Shown here one piece after another: positions 1-10,565 of a stretch of DNA of 64,000 bases (positions are counted from its first letter, which is position 1; each line of letters begins with the position of its first letter). The notes beneath the pieces are model-generated. The model made no database searches. It was not told where the DNA came from and saw nothing but the letters and a program-made list of their open reading frames with translations. A program made the translations under genes and the position numbers. Origin of the DNA: Novosphingobium sp. PC22D (GTDB taxonomy: Bacteria; Pseudomonadota; Alphaproteobacteria; Sphingomonadales; Sphingomonadaceae); the NCBI RefSeq assembly GCF_002556635.1, contig NZ_MWMO01000011.1:1-64000 (forward strand), given 5' to 3'.

Positions 1-339
1 CCACAACAGCTCGCCACAGCCCGCCGCGAATGGCCCTGCGCCGTCCCAGAGCCAAAATCGCATTGTTCACGGACGACTATCTGGTCGATGGTGCCGGTCG
101 CGACCGAGCGCGTTCAGCTATACCTGAGCGCCTATCGCGGCGCCGACCGCGTGGGCCCGGGGGGCGGCGCGCCGGGCGAGTTCGAGAACATCACCGTGAG
201 GGAGGTTGGCCTCGATGCCTTGCGCGCCATGGTTCTTGCAGGTGAATTGACCGACTCGAAAACCCTTGTCCTCGCCCAGGCGCTGATGCTGCGCCATCCC
301 GGGCTGTGGGACCAGGGGAGCCCGACCAGTCACGCCTGA
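1..339 (+). CDS. Nudix hydrolase, C-terminal part
   Basis: This is the 3' end of a gene that begins before the window; reading frame 1 is open from base 1 to the TGA at 337. The visible residues (ATERVQLYLSAYRGADR, then GGG..GEFENITV.E..L) match the C-terminal part of ADP-ribose or GDP-mannose pyrophosphatase-like Nudix proteins. Those proteins hydrolyse nucleoside diphosphates linked to another moiety. The Nudix box itself lies upstream and cannot be checked. The first ~28 codons look less family-like, so an upstream irregularity is possible. The ending around KTLVLAQALMLRHPGLW is typical of the family. Confidence 0.75.
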   Translation, partial: PQQLATARREWPCAVPEPKSHCSRTTIWSMVPVATERVQLYLSAYRGADRVGPGGGAPGEFENITVREVGLDALRAMVLAGELTDSKTLVLAQALMLRHPGLWDQGSPTSHA

Positions 340-343
340 GGCG

Positions 344-493
344 TCAGAGTCCGAGAAGACGGGCGAACAGGCCCTTCGGCTGGTCCATCGGCTGGATCGG
401 ACCGTAAGCAAGGAAGCGCTGATGCGCGTCGCGATGCGCGCGCGGCAGGATCGATTCGTGCGGTCGACTGGTTCGGTACACAAAGGGGGACAT
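344..493 (-). CDS. Small conserved-looking protein, 49 aa, unknown function
   Basis: A 49-residue basic protein beginning MSPFVYRTSRPHESILPRAH and ending GLFARLLGL. The ATG at 493 has a strong ribosome-binding site (AAGGAGAG about 7 nt upstream), which is the main argument that it is real. There is no membrane segment or known motif. It converges tail to tail with the Nudix gene (stop codons 4 bases apart). The function is unknown. I have the impression that similar short proteins occur in sphingomonads, but this was not checked. Confidence 0.6.
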   Translation of the reverse strand: MSPFVYRTSRPHESILPRAHRDAHQRFLAYGPIQPMDQPKGLFARLLGL

Positions 494-618
494 ACTGTGC
501 TCTCCTTCAGTTGAGTTGATTGGGACAATGCACAAACGGAGCGAAAGTGCCCGGTCCGCAGCGTTTTTAACCAAGGATATCGTCCGGATCTGAACGAAAG
601 TGACCCGCCGGACGTGGC

Positions 619-782
619 TCAAAGCCCCGCGCGATGCGGGTAGAGCTTGAGAAGGCTCACTTCGTCGCGGCCGATCGGCGCGGAGGCGATCGGACGGCGG
701 GGCCGCTCGCGACGCGGCGCGGGAGCGCCGGCGCGGGCTGGCTTGGCGACGACACCGAAAAGCATGCCTGCAAGGGGTTCCA
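619..782 (-). CDS. Small basic protein, 54 aa, hypothetical
   Basis: A short frame starting MEPLAGMLFGVVAKPARAG, with an Arg/Pro-rich middle (PAPRRERPRRP) and the tail VSLLKLYPHRAGL. A GGAG lies about 9 nt before the ATG at 782. Long minus-strand frames run through this GC-rich region, so the coding call is uncertain. The separate ribosome-binding site and the position upstream of another small minus-strand gene favour a real small protein. A TGTGA-N6-TCACA site sits about 120 bp upstream. No function can be assigned. Confidence 0.4.
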
Positions 783-900
783 TGATCGTAGGCTCCAGTT
801 GGCTTCTGTTGCGTTGGAGGTGGAACCGCCTTGGCCCCACCGACGCTCTTCTTATGAACCGGGCGCGGCGATCGCGCTGTGACCATGGGCACCGTCGGCC

Positions 901-916
901 TGTGATAAAGGTCACA
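901..916. promoter_or_regulatory. CRP/FNR-family-like palindrome
   Basis: The sequence is TGTGATAAAGGTCACA, two perfect TGTGA/TCACA half-sites separated by 6 nt. This is the consensus arrangement for cAMP-CRP and close relatives. It lies between the divergent 54-aa small gene (minus) and recQ (plus), about 120 bp from the former and 95 bp from the latter. The regulator is not known from the window. Confidence 0.45.
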
Positions 917-1011
917 GCCGCATTTTTCTTTCGCGCGCGTCGGCCGCGAAGCTTGGGACTGTTCGGCAAGAGGCCTTGGCAACGCCACTTTCGATCTGTC
1001 ATGGGCGGCGG

Positions 1012-2828
<1,817 letters not shown>

Positions 2829-2832
<4 letters not shown>

Positions 2833-2857
2833 GCGCGTGCCGGCGCGCCGCGCTCAG
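2829..2857. terminator. Hairpin between convergent genes (possible bidirectional terminator)
   Basis: CTGAGCGCG (2829-2837) pairs perfectly with CGCGCTCAG (2849-2857) around an 11-nt loop. The stem contains the stop codon of recQ and, on the other strand, that of the 96-aa gene. There is no T-tract, so intrinsic termination is unproven. Confidence 0.4.
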
Positions 2858-3144
2858 CCGTCGCTGCCCGCGAACCTGACAGGCACCGCGAGGCGATAGG
2901 GCAGCTCCGGCGAGGCGATCCGCGATTCGCGGCCATCCTCATGGATCAGCACGACGCGCCCCGAACCCGGCGTGGAGACGACCGCGACGACGCTGTCGAC
3001 CCACTCGTGCAGCAGCGCGCGAGCGCGGGCGAGCTGGGCCGCCTCGGTGGTGGTGTTGGCCGAGATTTCGAGCTCGGCCTCGAGATCGCTGACGCGGCTC
3101 GCCGCTTCGGACAGCTTGCTTTCGGGCTCTTCATGCTCGGACAT
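2854..3144 (-). CDS. Hypothetical protein, 96 aa
   Basis: A 96-residue acidic protein. Its N-terminal half (SEAASRVSDLEAELEISANTT) is predicted helical or coiled-coil. The C-terminal half is beta-like (SGRVVLIHEDGRESRIASPE, then LPYRLAVPVRF). The ATG at 3144 has a clear AAAGGAG 5 nt upstream; longer in-frame starts lack one. It is transcribed divergently from the P450, sharing a ~165-bp intergenic region. No signal peptide and no recognised domain. Confidence 0.7.
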   Translation of the reverse strand: MSEHEEPESKLSEAASRVSDLEAELEISANTTTEAAQLARARALLHEWVDSVVAVVSTPGSGRVVLIHEDGRESRIASPELPYRLAVPVRFAGSDG

Positions 3145-3243
3145 CGGGGCTCCTTTCGCGATTCGAGGTGGGCTCTTCGCGCGCCTCGCGCAAACCGCCG
3201 GGGCGATCGGCGGTTGGGGATTGCAACGCGCGCGCGCGAAGAT

Positions 3244-3262
3244 ATGATGCACAGTGTATCAT
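3244..3262. promoter_or_regulatory. Operator-like palindrome upstream of the P450
   Basis: ATGATGCAC-A-GTGTATCAT is an inverted repeat with 8 of 9 positions paired around one central base, 50 bp before the P450 start. The left arm overlaps TATGAT, a plausible -10 element. Size and symmetry fit a TetR- or GntR-type repressor site; the regulator is not encoded next to it. Confidence 0.5.
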
Positions 3263-3311
3263 TTGTTGTCGCCATGCGCCGGTCATGGCAGCGCGAATCG
3301 GGAGAGAGACC

Positions 3312-4595
3312 ATGGCGACCGCCGCCGAACTGCCGCTCGAAAGACGCGATTATTTCACCGACCGCTCGTTGCTGGTCGATCCCTACGCCTATTTCGAGGC
3401 GATCCGCAAAGAAGGTCCGGTGCATCGCGCCGACAACGGAGTCTACTTCGTCACCGGTTTTCGGGAGGCGGTCGATATCCTGCTCGATTCCGAGCATTAT
3501 TCCTCGTTCTACACCCAGCTTGGACCGATGGCGCCGTTGCCGTTCGAGCCCGAGGGCGACGACATCTCCGACCAGATCGCGGCCGCGCGTGATCCCAATT
3601 CGATGAGCGAGCTGCTCGTCGCCTACGACGGTGAACAGCACGCCAACGCCCGCGCCTTGCTCAGCCGATTGTTCATCCCCTCGCGGCTGCGCGCCAACGA
3701 GGAATTCATGTGGGCGTTCGCGGGCGAACTCGTCGACGGGGCGGTGGCGAAAGGCGGCTGCGAACTGATCAACGAGATCGCGACGCCTTACGTCACGCTC
3801 GTCATCGCCGACCTGCTCGGCGTACCGGCGGAAGACCGCGAGGCGTTCCGCAAGGTGATCGACGAGGGACCGCCGGCGGGCGATCTCGCGTCCAAGGATC
3901 AGCCCAAGGAAAGCCAGGCGCTGATGTACATGGCGCAGTTCTTCATGCGCTACGTGGCCGAACGGCGCGCGCAGCCGCGCGAGGACGTGATGAGCGAACT
4001 GTCCAACGCGAACTACCCCGACGGCACGCAGCCCGATGCGCTGGAGGTGGTGAAATCCTCGATGTTCCTGTTCGCAGCGGGGCAGGACACCAGCGCGAAA
4101 CTGCTCGGCAATGCGATGCAGCGGGTCGCGCGCGACAAGGATCTGCAGGCGCGGCTGCGGGCCGACTACAAGCTCATTCCCGCCTTTCTCGAGGAGACGC
4201 TGCGGCTCGAAGGTTCGACCAAGGCGACCTTCCGGCTGGTCAAGAAGCCGACCCGGGTGGGCGGCGTCGATCTCGCGCCCGGCGATCGCGTCGTCGTCGC
4301 GCTCGCGGCGGCGAACCGCGATCCGATGCGCTGGGAGAACCCGGGGGAGTTCGAAATGGGTCGCCGCAAGATCATGGAGCACATCGGCTTCGGGCGCGGC
4401 GCGCACACCTGCCTCGGCGCTCCGCTTGCCCGGGTCGAGGTTCGCGTGATCTTCGAGCGCTTCTTCGAGAAGACGAGCGACATCTCGCTTGGCGAGGAAC
4501 ACCTCGGCCCCGGCGGTGTCGTCACGCTCGACTACGAGCCGAGCTTCATCATCCGCGGGCTGGAAACGCTGAACCTCAGGCTGGCGCCCGCGTGA
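3312..4595 (+). CDS. Cytochrome P450 (class I bacterial type)
   Basis: A soluble P450 mono-oxygenase of 427 aa, which would need a separate ferredoxin and reductase, neither present in the window. All hallmark motifs are visible: I-helix AGQDT (256-260), K-helix ETLR (295-298), and heme-ligand loop FGRGAHTCLG (360-369) with Cys367 as the axial thiolate. The start at ATG 3312 follows GGAGAGAGACC; the same leader (GGGAGAGAGAC) precedes the amidohydrolase at 26762. The substrate is unknown. It is a single-gene unit, with an operator-like palindrome at 3244-3262. Confidence 0.95.
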   Translation: MATAAELPLERRDYFTDRSLLVDPYAYFEAIRKEGPVHRADNGVYFVTGFREAVDILLDSEHYSSFYTQLGPMAPLPFEPEGDDISDQIAAARDPNSMSELLVAYDGEQHANARALLSRLFIPSRLRANEEFMWAFAGELVDGAVAKGGCELINEIATPYVTLVIADLLGVPAEDREAFRKVIDEGPPAGDLASKDQPKESQALMYMAQFFMRYVAERRAQPREDVMSELSNANYPDGTQPDALEVVKSSMFLFAAGQDTSAKLLGNAMQRVARDKDLQARLRADYKLIPAFLEETLRLEGSTKATFRLVKKPTRVGGVDLAPGDRVVVALAAANRDPMRWENPGEFEMGRRKIMEHIGFGRGAHTCLGAPLARVEVRVIFERFFEKTSDISLGEEHLGPGGVVTLDYEPSFIIRGLETLNLRLAPA

Positions 4596-4610
4596 GGTTC
4601 CGAGGCCGGA

Positions 4611-5168
4611 TCAGTTTCCGCCGAGCGTCATGCGGTCACCGTCGATCCTTACGCCGCGTAGCTGCGCGAGGAAGGACTGGCCGAGCAGCGAAACGTCGAG
4701 CCCCTCGGGAATGATCGCGGCCTGGACCTCGCGCGCCTCGAACCCGCCGAGTTCGATCCGGTCGAGCACCACCGGCACGCCGTAGACCTCGCCGCTGGCG
4801 CCGCGTCCGATCGCGCGCAGATCGCCTTCGGACCACTGCAGGCCGATCGCGTCGGCATCCTCGCCGGTGAGCGCGACAATGCTCGCGCCGGTATCGACGA
4901 GGAACCGATAGGGCCGCGATTCGACCGAGACATCCGCGTAGAAGTGGCCATCGGGTTGCCGTTCGAGCACGGTTTCGCCGGTCAGCCAGGCCTCGCGGCT
5001 CGTCTGGCGGTGGACCGCGAACCGCTCGCCGCCAGCGGCGGGCTCGTTGGCAGCAGTCGGCGACGGGAAGCGGGAACCATCCGGGCCGCTCGATCCGGAC
5101 AGATCGGGCGTCATCCAGCCGACCAGGGCGGCGCACGCCAGAAGCACGAGGATCGTCTTGGCCTTCAT
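4611..5168 (-). CDS. Retropepsin-like (clan AA) aspartic protease, membrane-anchored or exported
   Basis: 185-aa protein with an N-terminal hydrophobic segment (about residues 3-18, ILVLLACAALVGW) and a retropepsin-like core. The catalytic motif is FLVDTGAS (Asp92), followed by VALTGEDADAIGL and the late LLGQSFL motif typical of TIGR02281-type clan AA proteases. Such single-domain proteases act as homodimers. The segment before the core is low-complexity (Ser/Pro/Gly). The chosen ATG gives the signal or anchor segment directly; its ribosome-binding site is weak. The physiological substrate is unknown. Confidence 0.85.
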   Translation of the reverse strand: MKAKTILVLLACAALVGWMTPDLSGSSGPDGSRFPSPTAANEPAAGGERFAVHRQTSREAWLTGETVLERQPDGHFYADVSVESRPYRFLVDTGASIVALTGEDADAIGLQWSEGDLRAIGRGASGEVYGVPVVLDRIELGGFEAREVQAAIIPEGLDVSLLGQSFLAQLRGVRIDGDRMTLGGN

Positions 5169-5193
5169 GGCGGCTAAGCCTATCCGCCAAGGT

Positions 5194-5931
5194 TTAAGCG
5201 CCCGTAAAGTCGCCGCCCGCAGGCTGCTCCCCGCCGAGATAGCCATGGTGCATCGCCGTGCCCATGAACATGGCGATGAGACCGACGACGAGCGAATCCC
5301 ACACCATGATCGCCCAGACCACCGCCTCGCCCTGCCCGATCGCGAGAACGTGGTTGCCGAGATGCAGCAATTGCAGCGGCACGAAGCCCACCGCGGTCAA
5401 CGCGATAATCCGCAGGCCCCGGCCCCAGCCGCCGCGATAGACGCGCGCCAGGCTCATCTCGCGATCGCCCAGAAGGCCCGCCATGGCCAGCACCATGAGC
5501 GGCAAGGTGAGGACGATCACCGCCAGCGAAAGAACGAGCACGAGCCCCGGCGGCAACCCGAAGCCCGGCGTTAGCGGCACCGAGGCCAGCGTCATCAGCA
5601 CGAAGCCGACGAGCAGCGGCCGCCAGGCGATCGAAGCCATGCTCCACCACGGCCGGCGGTCGCGCCGGTTCACCCAGCATCGCGCCGCGAGGAAGGTCGC
5701 GATCATCAGTCCGGTGATCTTGAGATCGCCCCAGGCCAGCCGAGTCGCATCGCGCGAGAGCCGGTTGAAGCTGTCCGAATCGACGAACAGCCCGATCCGC
5801 ACTTCCGCGACGTGTTGCGCGAACTCGGTGAGCACCGCGACGAGCGGGATCAGCGGCGCGAGGCGGAACAACTGCAGCGAATCGCGCGAGGTCGCGGCCA
5901 GGAGCCGCCCGAACCGCGCGATGCCGCTCAC
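5194..5931 (-). CDS. Integral membrane protein, unknown function
   Basis: 245-aa hydrophobic protein with about five to six membrane spans (for example [70 protein letters not shown]). It starts at a GTG whose bases overlap the ispG stop codon (GTGA), so it is probably translationally coupled to ispG. The C-terminus ([14 protein letters not shown]) is polar. No known domain is recognised. A similar membrane-protein neighbour of isoprenoid genes would be worth seeking in relatives. Confidence 0.8.
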   Translation of the reverse strand: MSGIARFGRLLAATSRDSLQLFRLAPLIPLVAVLTEFAQHVAEVRIGLFVDSDSFNRLSRDATRLAWGDLKITGLMIATFLAARCWVNRRDRRPWWSMASIAWRPLLVGFVLMTLASVPLTPGFGLPPGLVLVLSLAVIVLTLPLMVLAMAGLLGDREMSLARVYRGGWGRGLRIIALTAVGFVPLQLLHLGNHVLAIGQGEAVVWAIMVWDSLVVGLIAMFMGTAMHHGYLGGEQPAGGDFTGA

Positions 5932-7076
5932 TCCGCCGGTTCGGCCGCCGCCAGGTCCGCCTTGCCGGCGTCGGTCATCTGCGCCTCGATCTCGGCCGCC
6001 TTGGCCTCGACGAGACCCACGATATGATCGAGCATCTCGCCGCTCTGGACGTGGTGGTCGGTCACCCCCGAAAGGTAGACCATGTGCTTGCCGTTGCCGC
6101 CGCCGGTGACGCCAATGTCGGTCTCACGCGCCTCGCCCGGTCCGTTGACGACGCAGCCGAGCACCGAGAGCGAGAGCGGCGTCTTGATGTGCTGCAAGCG
6201 CTCCTCGAGCGCGGCGACGGTGCGGATCACGTCGAAGCCCTGCCGCGCGCACGAGGGACACGAGACCACGCGCACGCCCCGTGTTCTCAGGCCGAGCGAC
6301 TTGAGGATCTCGAAGCCGACGCGCACTTCTTCCTCGGGCTCGGCCGAAAGCGAGACGCGGATGGTGTCGCCGATCCCGGCCCACAGCAGGTTGCCGATGC
6401 CGAGCGCCGACTTGACGGTGCCGCCGATCAGCCCGCCCGCCTCGGTGATGCCGAGGTGCAAGGGGCAGTCGACCGCATCGGCGAGCCCTTGATAGGCCGC
6501 CACCGCGAGGAACACGTCCGAGGCCTTCACCGCCACCTTGTATTCGTGGAAGTCGTGATCCTGCAGCAGCTTGATGTGATCGAGCGCCGATTCGACCAGC
6601 GCCTCGGGGCACGGCTCGCCGTATTTCTCGAGCAGGTCCTTCTCGAGGCTGCCCGCGTTCACGCCGATGCGGATCGCGCAGCCGTTGGCCTTGGCGGCGC
6701 GCACCACTTCGGCGACCCGCTCGTCCGAGCCGATGTTGCCGGGGTTGATGCGCAGGCACGCCGCGCCCGCGTCGGCCGCTTCGAGCGCGCGCTTGTAGTG
6801 GAAATGGATGTCGGCGATCAGCGGCACTCGCGCCGCACGCGCGATCTGCCGGAACGCGGCGGTGCTCTCGACATCGGGGCACGAGACGCGGATCAGGTCC
6901 GCCCCGGCGTCCTCGCAGCGGCGGATCTGGTCGATCGTCGCCGCCGCGTCCGAAGTGGGCGTGTTGGTCATGGTCTGCACCGTGATCGGCGCGTCGCCGC
7001 CGACGGGGACGCTGCCGACCATGATCTGGCGGCTCTTGCGGCGCTCGATATCGCGCCAGGGACGAACGGAAGACAT
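5928..7076 (-). CDS. ispG: 4-hydroxy-3-methylbut-2-en-1-yl diphosphate synthase IspG (GcpE)
   Basis: IspG catalyses the penultimate step of the MEP isoprenoid pathway, reductive conversion of MEcPP to HMBPP, using a [4Fe-4S] cluster. The 382-aa protein carries the N-terminal TIM-barrel signature ([19 protein letters not shown]-like start, [26 protein letters not shown]) and the C-terminal cluster-binding cysteines CPSC and [11 protein letters not shown]. The start was chosen at ATG 7076 ([13 protein letters not shown]), which matches family length; an upstream in-frame start at 7106 adds an unrelated tail. Confidence 0.97.
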   Translation of the reverse strand: MSSVRPWRDIERRKSRQIMVGSVPVGGDAPITVQTMTNTPTSDAAATIDQIRRCEDAGADLIRVSCPDVESTAAFRQIARAARVPLIADIHFHYKRALEAADAGAACLRINPGNIGSDERVAEVVRAAKANGCAIRIGVNAGSLEKDLLEKYGEPCPEALVESALDHIKLLQDHDFHEYKVAVKASDVFLAVAAYQGLADAVDCPLHLGITEAGGLIGGTVKSALGIGNLLWAGIGDTIRVSLSAEPEEEVRVGFEILKSLGLRTRGVRVVSCPSCARQGFDVIRTVAALEERLQHIKTPLSLSVLGCVVNGPGEARETDIGVTGGGNGKHMVYLSGVTDHHVQSGEMLDHIVGLVEAKAAEIEAQMTDAGKADLAAAEPAE

Positions 7077-7145
7077 GCGCCGCCTTATAAGCGCTTGGGC
7101 GCGCACAGGGAAGGCGCGAACCGGACCTGTCTTCGCACTGCCGCG

Positions 7146-7400
7146 CTACCAGCTCGGCTTGTGCGGCGGGGGGCCGGGCAGCGCGGCATCCTCGACGACG
7201 AGGCGGTCGATGTGCAACTCGTCGATCCGCGCCTTCTTCACGCGCAACCGGCCGATGGCCAGCGCGCCGATCGCGACAGCGCCCATCGCCATCGCGCCCA
7301 ACGCGAACGCGCCGACCGCGATGGCGCCGGTGCTCATCGCCCCCGAGGCGAGCGCGGGGATGGCGGCGGGGCGGAAGCGGACGAGTCTGTGCGGTTTCAT
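7146..7400 (-). CDS. Short Gly/Ala-repeat protein, about 84 aa
   Basis: The centre is a run of about six five-residue repeats of the form GAxAx/GAxAMG (AIAVGAFALGAMAMGAVAIG), giving alternating small and hydrophobic residues. It is followed by GRLRVKKARIDELHIDRLVVED. This periodicity resembles a small beta-helix or bactofilin-like fold rather than a signal peptide. Three closely spaced ATGs (7400, 7409, 7412) are possible starts. It lies upstream of ispG on the same strand. The function is unknown. Confidence 0.6.
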   Translation of the reverse strand: MKPHRLVRFRPAAIPALASGAMSTGAIAVGAFALGAMAMGAVAIGALAIGRLRVKKARIDELHIDRLVVEDAALPGPPPHKPSW

Positions 7401-7553
7401 GCTCCGCATCATACGCTGCTCGCGTGGCGCTCGAAAGGCACCATGCGCCCGCCCCTTTCGACGGACCGCCGATGCCGCCAGACGGGCGTATTTGCCCGCG
7501 CGGCAGTGCTGCGCCATGCACCGCGCATGGACATCGCGAGGGAAGCAGGCACC

Positions 7554-8645
7554 ATGTTCTCAAGCCGATACTGCGAGTGGTTCGCGCTGCTGCTGGCCGG
7601 GACGCTGGCGCCCGCCAGCGAGTCGCTCGCCGCCGAGCCTGCTGCCTGTGCCGCACCGGCCGACCAGAGCGCCGATGCCGCGGCCTGCGAACTCGCCGCG
7701 CTGCTCGAACGGCAGTTCATCTATCCCGAGCAGGGCGCGCGCTATGCCGCCGTGCTGCGCGAAGGCGTCGCGGCGGGGCGTTATGCCGCGCTCGACAAGG
7801 CCGCCGCCGCCGAGGCGATGACGCACGATCTCCAGACGACCGCGCCCGACGGGCACCTGAGCGTGCGCCTGCGCGAGCCCGACAAGCCGGGCGGGGGATC
7901 GCAGGCCGAGGCCAAGGCGCCGTTCCCGATCCTCGAGGAGGCGGACTGGATCGCGCCGGGCATCGCCTACATGCGGATCAACGAGTTTCCCTACGACCCC
8001 GCGATCACCGCCCGGGTCGCCCAATTCATGGCCGACCATGCCGATGCGCGCGCGCTGATCTTCGATCTTCGCACGCATCACGGCGGCGGGGTCGAGCAGA
8101 TGGATGCGATCCTGCCCTGGCTCTTTGCCGAGCCGACGCGTCTGGTGACGATGGAAACGAGCTGGGACGTCGAGCGCGAACTGGGCTCGCCGGTCGCCGA
8201 CGTCGCCTCGATGACGCTGCTTGGCGACACCGCGATGGCCCGCCGCGAGCACTGGGTCACGCCCAATGCCGACACGCGGCTGCGCGATGCCCGGGTCTAC
8301 CTGCTGACGAGCGGGCGTACTGCCTCGGCAGCCGAACACTTCGCGCTGGCCCTGAAGCGCACCGGGCGCGCCACGCTCGTCGGCGCGGCGACCGCCGGGG
8401 CCAACCACTTCGGCGGCCAGGCCGATCTGCCCGGCGGCTTCTTCGCCTTCATTCCCGTGGGCCGCACTTTCGATCCCGACACCGGCGAGGACTGGGAAGG
8501 CGACGGTGTCGCGCCCGACATCGCCGTGGCGCCCGAACTCGCGCTGGAACGCGCGCTCACCGAGCTCGGCTTCGCGCCGGAGGAAGCAAAGCGCCTGTCC
8601 GACGCGCACAAGCCGACGCTGACGATGGAGCGCCGCAAGCGCTAG
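7554..8645 (+). CDS. S41-family serine peptidase, exported
   Basis: 363-aa C-terminal-processing-peptidase (S41/tricorn-like) protein with a signal peptide (MFSSRYCEWFALLLAGTLAP, cleavage near SLAA/EP). The catalytic region is YLLTSGRTASAAEHFALALK, with nucleophile Ser258 and the following Lys as the likely dyad, after DLRTHHGGGV. There is no obvious PDZ domain; the N-terminal part resembles the helical 'cap' of stand-alone S41 enzymes in periplasmic or outer-envelope proteins. The start at ATG 7554 gives the cleanest signal peptide; ATG 7527 is an alternative. Confidence 0.88.
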   Translation: MFSSRYCEWFALLLAGTLAPASESLAAEPAACAAPADQSADAAACELAALLERQFIYPEQGARYAAVLREGVAAGRYAALDKAAAAEAMTHDLQTTAPDGHLSVRLREPDKPGGGSQAEAKAPFPILEEADWIAPGIAYMRINEFPYDPAITARVAQFMADHADARALIFDLRTHHGGGVEQMDAILPWLFAEPTRLVTMETSWDVERELGSPVADVASMTLLGDTAMARREHWVTPNADTRLRDARVYLLTSGRTASAAEHFALALKRTGRATLVGAATAGANHFGGQADLPGGFFAFIPVGRTFDPDTGEDWEGDGVAPDIAVAPELALERALTELGFAPEEAKRLSDAHKPTLTMERRKR

Positions 8646-8719
8646 AAGCGGCGGTCGCGCAAGCGTGCTGGCGAAAGCTGCAAGCCCGGCACGGCTTTTC
8701 GCCTCGCGCGGATTGGGGC

Positions 8720-9739
8720 ATGGTCGCGCGGATGCGCGATATCGACCAGAATACCGAGGCTGACGACACCCCGCTGCTGTTCGGCCGCGTGCTCGACGGG
8801 CATGGCGGTTGCCAGCCCGTGACGTGGGATGAGGCGCGCGAGTGGCGGCCGGGAAAGCCGGGCGAAGTGCTCTGGGTGCACTTGTGCCGCAATCGCCCCG
8901 GCGTCGAGGAATGGCTGCGCGAGGAACTCAACGTCCCGGAGCCGACCGCCGAACTGCTCGTCAGCGACGAGACGCGACCGCGCGCCTTCCGCGAGGGCAA
9001 GACGATCGTCGGCACGTTGCGCGGGATCAACTTCAACCCCGGCGCCGAGCCGGAGGACATGGTCTCGATGCAGCTATGGTGCGACGGGCGCCGGCTCGTC
9101 ACCTTGCGCCGCAATCCGCTGCAGACCCCGCGCGAGATCCTCGCCGACCTCGATGCCGGGCATGGCCCGACCGACGCGGGGGCGACGATCACCCAGCTCA
9201 TCGAGGCGATGGTCGCGCGGATGAACCGCTCGATCGTCGACATGAACGACCACATCGACCAGCTCGAGGATCTCGATCCCGACGACGAGGACACCGAGGA
9301 CATGCTCGACCGGATCTCGGTGATCCGGCGCAATTGCCTCGCGCTCAAGCGGCACATGTCGCCGCAGCACGAAGCGCTCGAACGGATATCGCGCGACGCG
9401 CCCGACTGGTTCGAGGATCACGACCGCCGCGAGATCGCCGAAACCATCGACCGCCTGCGCCGCTACCTCGACGATCTCGACATCAGCAAGGAAAGCGCGG
9501 TCGTGCTGCAGGATGACCTGCGCGCCCGCACGCTGGCGAGCAGCGAGCGCACACAATATCTGCTGACGATCGTCGCGGCCATCTTCCTGCCGCTGGGCTT
9601 CATCACCGGCCTGCTCGGCATCAACGTCGGCGGCATGCCGGGAACCGACGATGGCGATGCCTTCTGGGTCGTGGTGATACTCTGCTCGGCGATCCTCATG
9701 GTGCAGCTCTTCCTCTTCCGTAAATGGAAGTGGTTCTGA
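8720..9739 (+). CDS. zntB: CorA-family transporter, ZntB-like
   Basis: 339-aa CorA/ZntB-type divalent metal transporter. A cytoplasmic alpha/beta funnel and long stalk helix are followed by two C-terminal membrane helices (YLLTIVAAIFLPLGFITGLL and FWVVVILCSAILMVQLFLF). The pore signature is GIN in LLGINVGGMPG, where Mg-specific CorA has GMN. The extension GGMPG and acidic loop are typical of ZntB proteins, which couple Zn2+ movement to protons. The basic tail RKWKW is also characteristic. Start at ATG 8720, with ATG 8732 possible. Confidence 0.88.
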   Translation: MVARMRDIDQNTEADDTPLLFGRVLDGHGGCQPVTWDEAREWRPGKPGEVLWVHLCRNRPGVEEWLREELNVPEPTAELLVSDETRPRAFREGKTIVGTLRGINFNPGAEPEDMVSMQLWCDGRRLVTLRRNPLQTPREILADLDAGHGPTDAGATITQLIEAMVARMNRSIVDMNDHIDQLEDLDPDDEDTEDMLDRISVIRRNCLALKRHMSPQHEALERISRDAPDWFEDHDRREIAETIDRLRRYLDDLDISKESAVVLQDDLRARTLASSERTQYLLTIVAAIFLPLGFITGLLGINVGGMPGTDDGDAFWVVVILCSAILMVQLFLFRKWKWF

Positions 9740-9770
9740 AAGAGGCGGAGCTGTCTCCGCCCCGAGCCGG

Positions 9771-10553
9771 TCATTCCATGCACCAGCCGTGGCTCGCGAC
9801 GAGCGACTGTCCGGTGAGCGCATTGGTCTCGAAGGCAGCGAAGAACAGCGCGACTTCGGCGATGTCCTCGACCGTGGTGAATTCGGCGTCGACGGTCTGG
9901 CCGAGCATGACCCTGCTGACCACCTCGTCCTCGGAGATGCCGAGTTCCCGGGCCTGTTCGGGGATCTGCTTTTCGACCAGCGGCGTCTTGACGAAGCCGG
10001 GACAGATCACGTTGGCGCGCACGCCCTTCTTGCCGCCTTCCTTGGCGATGACGCGCGCCAGGCCCAGGAGGCCGTGCTTGGCGGTGACATAGGCGCTCTT
10101 GAGCGGGCTCGCTTCCTTCGAATGGACCGAGCCCATGAAGATCACCGAGCCCGAACCCTTGGCGTACATGTGCGGCAGACAGGCCTTCGAGGTGAGGAAG
10201 GCGCCGTCGAGATGGATCGCGAGCATCTTCTTCCAGTCGGAGAAGGCGAACTGCTCGACCGGGTTGACGATCTGGATGCCCGCGTTCGAGACCAGCACGT
10301 CCACCCCGCCCCACGCCTCGACCACCTTGGCGACGCCGGCGTTGACCGCCTCCTCGCTGGTCACGTCCATCGCGACCGCCATGGCATCGGTGCCGAACCT
10401 GGTCTTGATTTCATCGGCGGCGGCCTGCGCGGCCTCGATCTTGATGTCGGCGATCGCGACCTTGCCGCCCTCGCTCGCATATTTGTGCGCGATGGCGTTG
10501 CCGATCCCGCTCGCCGCGCCGGTGACGATGCAGGACTTGTCCTTGAGCTTCAT
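9771..10553 (-). CDS. bdhA: 3-hydroxybutyrate dehydrogenase (SDR family)
   Basis: 260-aa classical short-chain dehydrogenase interconverting 3-hydroxybutyrate and acetoacetate with NAD+. Cofactor loop TGAASGIG (11-18), NAG motif (90-92), and catalytic Ser142, Tyr155 and Lys159 (YVTAK). Family-typical C-terminus ([14 protein letters not shown]). The ribosome-binding site GAGGAGAACC is strong. It begins 12 bp after the patatin gene on the same strand, so the two form an operon; the context suggests turnover of polyhydroxybutyrate-type reserves or lipids. Confidence 0.93.
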   Translation of the reverse strand: MKLKDKSCIVTGAASGIGNAIAHKYASEGGKVAIADIKIEAAQAAADEIKTRFGTDAMAVAMDVTSEEAVNAGVAKVVEAWGGVDVLVSNAGIQIVNPVEQFAFSDWKKMLAIHLDGAFLTSKACLPHMYAKGSGSVIFMGSVHSKEASPLKSAYVTAKHGLLGLARVIAKEGGKKGVRANVICPGFVKTPLVEKQIPEQARELGISEDEVVSRVMLGQTVDAEFTTVEDIAEVALFFAAFETNALTGQSLVASHGWCME

Positions 10554-10565
10554 TTCAGGTTCTCC

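Noticed and set aside
6024-7500. Long plus-strand frame ahead of the S41 peptidase
   Set aside because: Antisense to ispG; only the part after 7554 has a signal peptide and peptidase motifs.
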